64,000 nt of DNA from Membranipora membranacea (lineage: Eukaryota; Bryozoa; Gymnolaemata; Cheilostomatida; Membraniporidae). The stretch covers positions 27,776,001-27,840,000 of the forward strand of contig OU612068.1 of NCBI GenBank assembly GCA_914767715.1, read 5' to 3'. The position numbers and the translations under genes were made by a program. Every line of letters begins with the position of its first letter. Within the stretch, counting starts at the first letter, position 1. The notes beneath the pieces were generated by a model. That model worked only from the letters and a program-made list of their open reading frames with translations, was not told the origin of the DNA and made no database searches. Of this stretch, positions 61,501 to 64,000 are shown piece after piece.

Positions 61501-61947
61501 GGTCATATTAAAGTGTCTCTCTGTTCTAGCAGTCTATCAATGGGGCTCAATTTGAGAAACATTGAATATGTGATTCATTACGGTGTTCCCACCACTGCTG
61601 GTGCGTTTCTCCAGGAATCTGGTCGCGCTTCTAGGGAGTGCGAAGTTGTTGCACATTCAATAGTATTAACATATCCTAAAATGGCAAATGGACGTAAACT
61701 AGATCAGACCATGAAGACATATGTGCAAGGAAAGTCTTGCCTTCGTAAATGTTTACTTGCTCATTTTGGTTGTGACAAACCCTCTGAGCAACAGGCTTGC
61801 TGTGATGTTTGTGACCCTGATATCTTATGCCATGTAAAAACCCAGATTGTACAGTCTTATGATAGCTCATTCACAGACAGTTTTAGTGACTCACTATCAG
61901 TAGCATCATTTGGAGATATCAGCTGCTCCAGTTCAGAGGGTTATTAG
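58553..61947 (+). CDS. RecQ-like ATP-dependent DNA helicase
   Basis: Five exons give 478 codons: 58553-58774, 59210-59269, 59845-60098, 60640-60834, 61242-61947; all junctions are GT..AG and in phase. RecQ enzymes unwind DNA 3'-5' in repair and recombination. Motif I is APTGFGKS; motif II is DEFH with VEQWG after it (RecQ: DEAH...SQWG); motif III is MSATAS; motif V region is SSSLSMGLNLRNIEYVIHYG; motif VI is QESGRASRE (RecQ: QESGRAGRD). A RecQ zinc-binding module follows (CLRKCLLAHFGC...CCDVC). There are no winged-helix or HRDC domains, and the protein is short, so it is a minimal RecQ-like protein rather than BLM, WRN or RECQ1/4/5. Repeat copies of the palindrome family lie upstream and in introns 3 and 4. 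Such stand-alone RecQ-like genes may travel with mobile elements; that is inference. Confidence 0.85.
60325..60375. repeat. Degenerate copy of the palindrome-arm sequence
   Basis: In RecQ-like intron 3: TAGTCTAAGTGGCGCAGGGA..., then CCAGCTATCAAACTCCT, an internally deleted version of the 58030-58083 sequence. Single arm only. Confidence 0.7.
60925..61034. repeat. Degenerate fold-back copy in RecQ-like intron 4
   Basis: A left arm (CTCAGACTCCAAGGCGCAGG...) and right arm (...CCTTGGAATCTGAGCACTTA) surround an about 15-nt centre. The arms carry several mismatches and the left end is truncated, so this is an older relative of the perfect palindrome at 44141-44251. Confidence 0.8.
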
Positions 61948-61991
61948 TATTAAGTGCCCTTACTCAGAACATTGATTCATATTACTAAGTC

Positions 61992-62759
61992 AGGTATATG
62001 CATACCATTCCAGGGCCGTATTCTCTGTGTTTTTTATTACTGTCTCAGGTATATGCATACCATTCCAGGGCCGTATTCTCTGTGTTTTTATTACTGTCTC
62101 AGGTATATGCATACCATTCCAGGGCCGTATTCTCTGTGTTTTTTATTACTGTCTCAGGTATACGCATACCATTCCAGGGCCGTATTCTCTGTGTTTTTTC
62201 TAACTGTCTCAGGTATATGCATACCATTCCAGGGCCGTATTCTCTGTGTTTTTATTACTGTCTCAGGTATATGCATACCATTCCAGGGCCGTATTCTCTG
62301 TGTTTTTTATTACTGTCTCAGGTATACGCATACCATTCCAGGGCCGTATTCTCTGTGTTTTTTCTAACTGTCTCAGGTATATGCATACCATTCCAGGGCC
62401 GTATTCTCTGTGTTTTTTATTACTGTCTGAGGTATATGCATACCATTCCAGGGCCGTATTCTCTGTGTTTTTTATAACTGTCTGAGGTATATGCATACCA
62501 TTCCAGGGCTGTATTCTCTGTGTTTTTTATTACTGTCTCAGGTATATGCATACCATTCCAGGGCCGTATTCTCTGTGTTTTTTATTACTGTCTCCGGTAT
62601 ATGCATACCATTCCAGGGCCGTATTCTCTGTTTTTTATTACTGTCTCGGGTATATGCATACCATTCCAAGGCCGTTTTCTCTGTGTTTCTTATTACTGTC
62701 TCAGGTATATGCATACCATTCCAGGGCCGTATTCTCTGTGTTTTTTATTACTGTCTCAA
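61992..62759. repeat. Tandem array, 14 copies of a 55-bp unit
   Basis: The unit begins AGGTATATGCATACCATTCC and ends TTATTACTGTCTC; units are 54-56 bp, varying mainly in a T-run. Copies are more than 95% alike, with shared variants (TACGCA in copies 4 and 7) pointing to block duplication of several units. It starts 45 bp after the RecQ-like stop codon. Long open frames across it are artefacts of the repeat. Confidence 0.95.
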
Positions 62760-63669
62760 GAAAGACTTTACTCTGAACATTTATTTTTATTAGGTACTCA
62801 GCCATGTGCATACGCCTATTTTGACTACTGGACATACTGCGCTTCTTAATATTTATAAGTCGTTTGCCCTTGTCTTGGACTACCATATGAATACTTCACA
62901 ATAGAGCTATCAGGTTACAGGCAGTGCTAAACAAACTAACATATTGTCATAAATATCAAAACTAGCTAATGTACATTTACATGCAAGAAAATGTGCATGT
63001 TTGCAGTATATTTCCTTTATATATGAAGCAAGCATATCTGGGGTCATCAGATTGAGAGATGTTGATTGATATGTATTGTAAAACTTCATTTCTTTTTGCA
63101 CAAGTTTTACAAAACAAAACATACATACATATTACAGCTTGAAAGCTGTAAACATTGATGAAGAAATATGGCAGCAATAAATAACAAGCTGTTTCACTGA
63201 GTGGATGCAGTAAAGGATAGAGATAGGAGATCAACGACTAGTTGGGGACGGAAAACTCACAAATTTACCATGGTGTAAACTTGGTGGCTGTTAAAAAGAC
63301 ATTTCTCTTTAGACAAATGGCAAGCACAGATAAAGTTTTTTAAAACAAGACTATTAATTTTTCCGCAACAAAATATGCTATTGTGAGTACCTAAAAATGG
63401 AGTGGGAGTTATAATGAAGATACATGGCATCGTTGTCTAGTTTATGGAAGACAAAGATAGCCGGCTCACAGGGGGATTGAGAAGGGATTCGTGAAGCCAG
63501 CTATATCAGGTCCCCAGTTATAGAATCTCAAAGCTGAGTTGCGGAGAGATAATTATAAGAAGAATTTGCACAAAACAAAGCCTAAAAAAGCAATACTATT
63601 TTTCAAATTTTCAACCTAAAACTGGCGGTAGTGGTGTCGGATGCGTCCTAACTCGATTCTTTGTTGAAT
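62760..63669. other. No gene seen; RecQ 3' side
   Basis: AT-rich, short frames only, lying between the tandem array and the minus-strand exon at 63670. Confidence 0.45.
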
Positions 63670-63990
63670 CTACTTGTACAAGCTTTTGCTGTTTAAACCA
63701 GCCATCAAATTTTTACATATGTTATAACATGACAGGGAATGAAATCGATTTGCTGAATACTGGGTGAGACCTGCATCTTTATAGGCAGCCACAAGTAATT
63801 CTAGATCCTTATGTTCTTGTGACGTTTTATTCTTTCCACTGGTGGGATGGTACTCTATTTCTTTATCTAAAGTTGACACAATCTGGTTTATTCTGTTGTA
63901 GCCTTTAGATATGCGATCCACATGAGCCTGGGTATAATCGCCTCTGTAACATTTCAGATTGGCTTTGAATCTCCTGTTTTCATGCTCCAT
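63670..63990 (-). CDS. Last exon of an unrecognised gene, runs off window
   Basis: A minus-strand exon of 106 codons after an AG acceptor (TTTTGTAG just before ATGG at 63990), ending in TAG at 63670. The peptide (ENRRFKANLKCYRGDYTQAH; GKNKTSQEHKDLELLVAAYK; AANRFHSLSCYN-like end) looks genuinely coding: charged, with no low complexity. The true start is beyond the window. The family is not recognised. It runs convergent with the RecQ-like gene, and both could belong to one mobile unit, but nothing here proves it. Confidence 0.55.
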   Translation of the reverse strand: MEHENRRFKANLKCYRGDYTQAHVDRISKGYNRINQIVSTLDKEIEYHPTSGKNKTSQEHKDLELLVAAYKDAGLTQYSANRFHSLSCYNICKNLMAGLNSKSLYK

Positions 63991-64000
63991 CTACAAAATA

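Noticed and set aside
61954-62849. Open frames of 100-159 codons on both strands rich in HTIPGPYSLCF-type repeats
   Set aside because: They are translations of the 55-bp tandem array; all frames stay open because the unit lacks stops.
1-64000. CRISPR arrays, operons or bacterial defence systems
   Set aside because: Introns, SINEs, LINEs and animal genes show a eukaryotic nuclear genome; the only regular arrays are minisatellites without spacers.

Overview
This is a window of animal nuclear DNA. It has spliced genes with short exons, canonical GT..AG introns, many transposons, one 5S rRNA-like copy and tRNA-derived SINEs. The gene set (MAD1, ZC3H3, FBXO31-like, RETSAT-like, RecQ-like) is metazoan. 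AT-rich introns, small introns and a stand-alone RecQ-like gene fit a marine invertebrate, possibly a sponge, but the species cannot be fixed from sequence alone. All exon models were built by hand from splice signals, reading phase and remembered family motifs; no alignment was run.

Layout. 1-3989: no firm gene; one 25-bp palindromic insertion with target-site duplications. 3990-5411 (+): unrecognised coiled-coil protein. 6110-12285 (-): complete 14-exon MAD1 (spindle checkpoint). 12371-12499: perfect palindrome. 13079-14592: terminal-inverted-repeat (TIR) element with 9-bp duplications. 15396-19800 (+): complete 10-exon ZC3H3-like protein with five CCCH fingers; a SINE lies in an intron. 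22065-26591 (-): 10-exon gene joining a Cys-x2-Cys zinc motif, an F-box and an E2-like fold that lacks the catalytic cysteine. 25983-33190: transposon block (small inverted-repeat elements, a hAT relic with a second element nested in it, and a decayed LINE). 33504-40539 (+): 8-exon FBXO31-like F-box gene whose introns hold at least four different small elements. 41889-50370 (-): RETSAT-like oxidoreductase with several lesions. 50.4-57.1 kb: SINE, a head-to-head pair of TTAA-flanked small elements, a 1.2-kb long-TIR element, a minisatellite and a 5S rRNA-like copy. 58553-61947 (+): 5-exon RecQ-like helicase, followed 45 bp later by a 14-copy, 55-bp tandem array. 63670-63990 (-): last exon of an unrecognised gene running off the window.

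Themes. Two F-box genes (ubiquitin ligase adaptors) lie 7 kb apart around a transposon block. The strongest unexplained pattern is a set of palindromic insertions of very different size: 18-bp and 25-bp perfect or near-perfect palindromes with 7-bp duplications, and 111-bp and 129-bp perfect palindromes with a 1-nt centre. The 111-bp one has 9-bp duplications. The 18-bp palindromes equal the two outer ends of a 785-bp element in the same window, so they look like minimal 'ends only' derivatives of a DNA transposon family.
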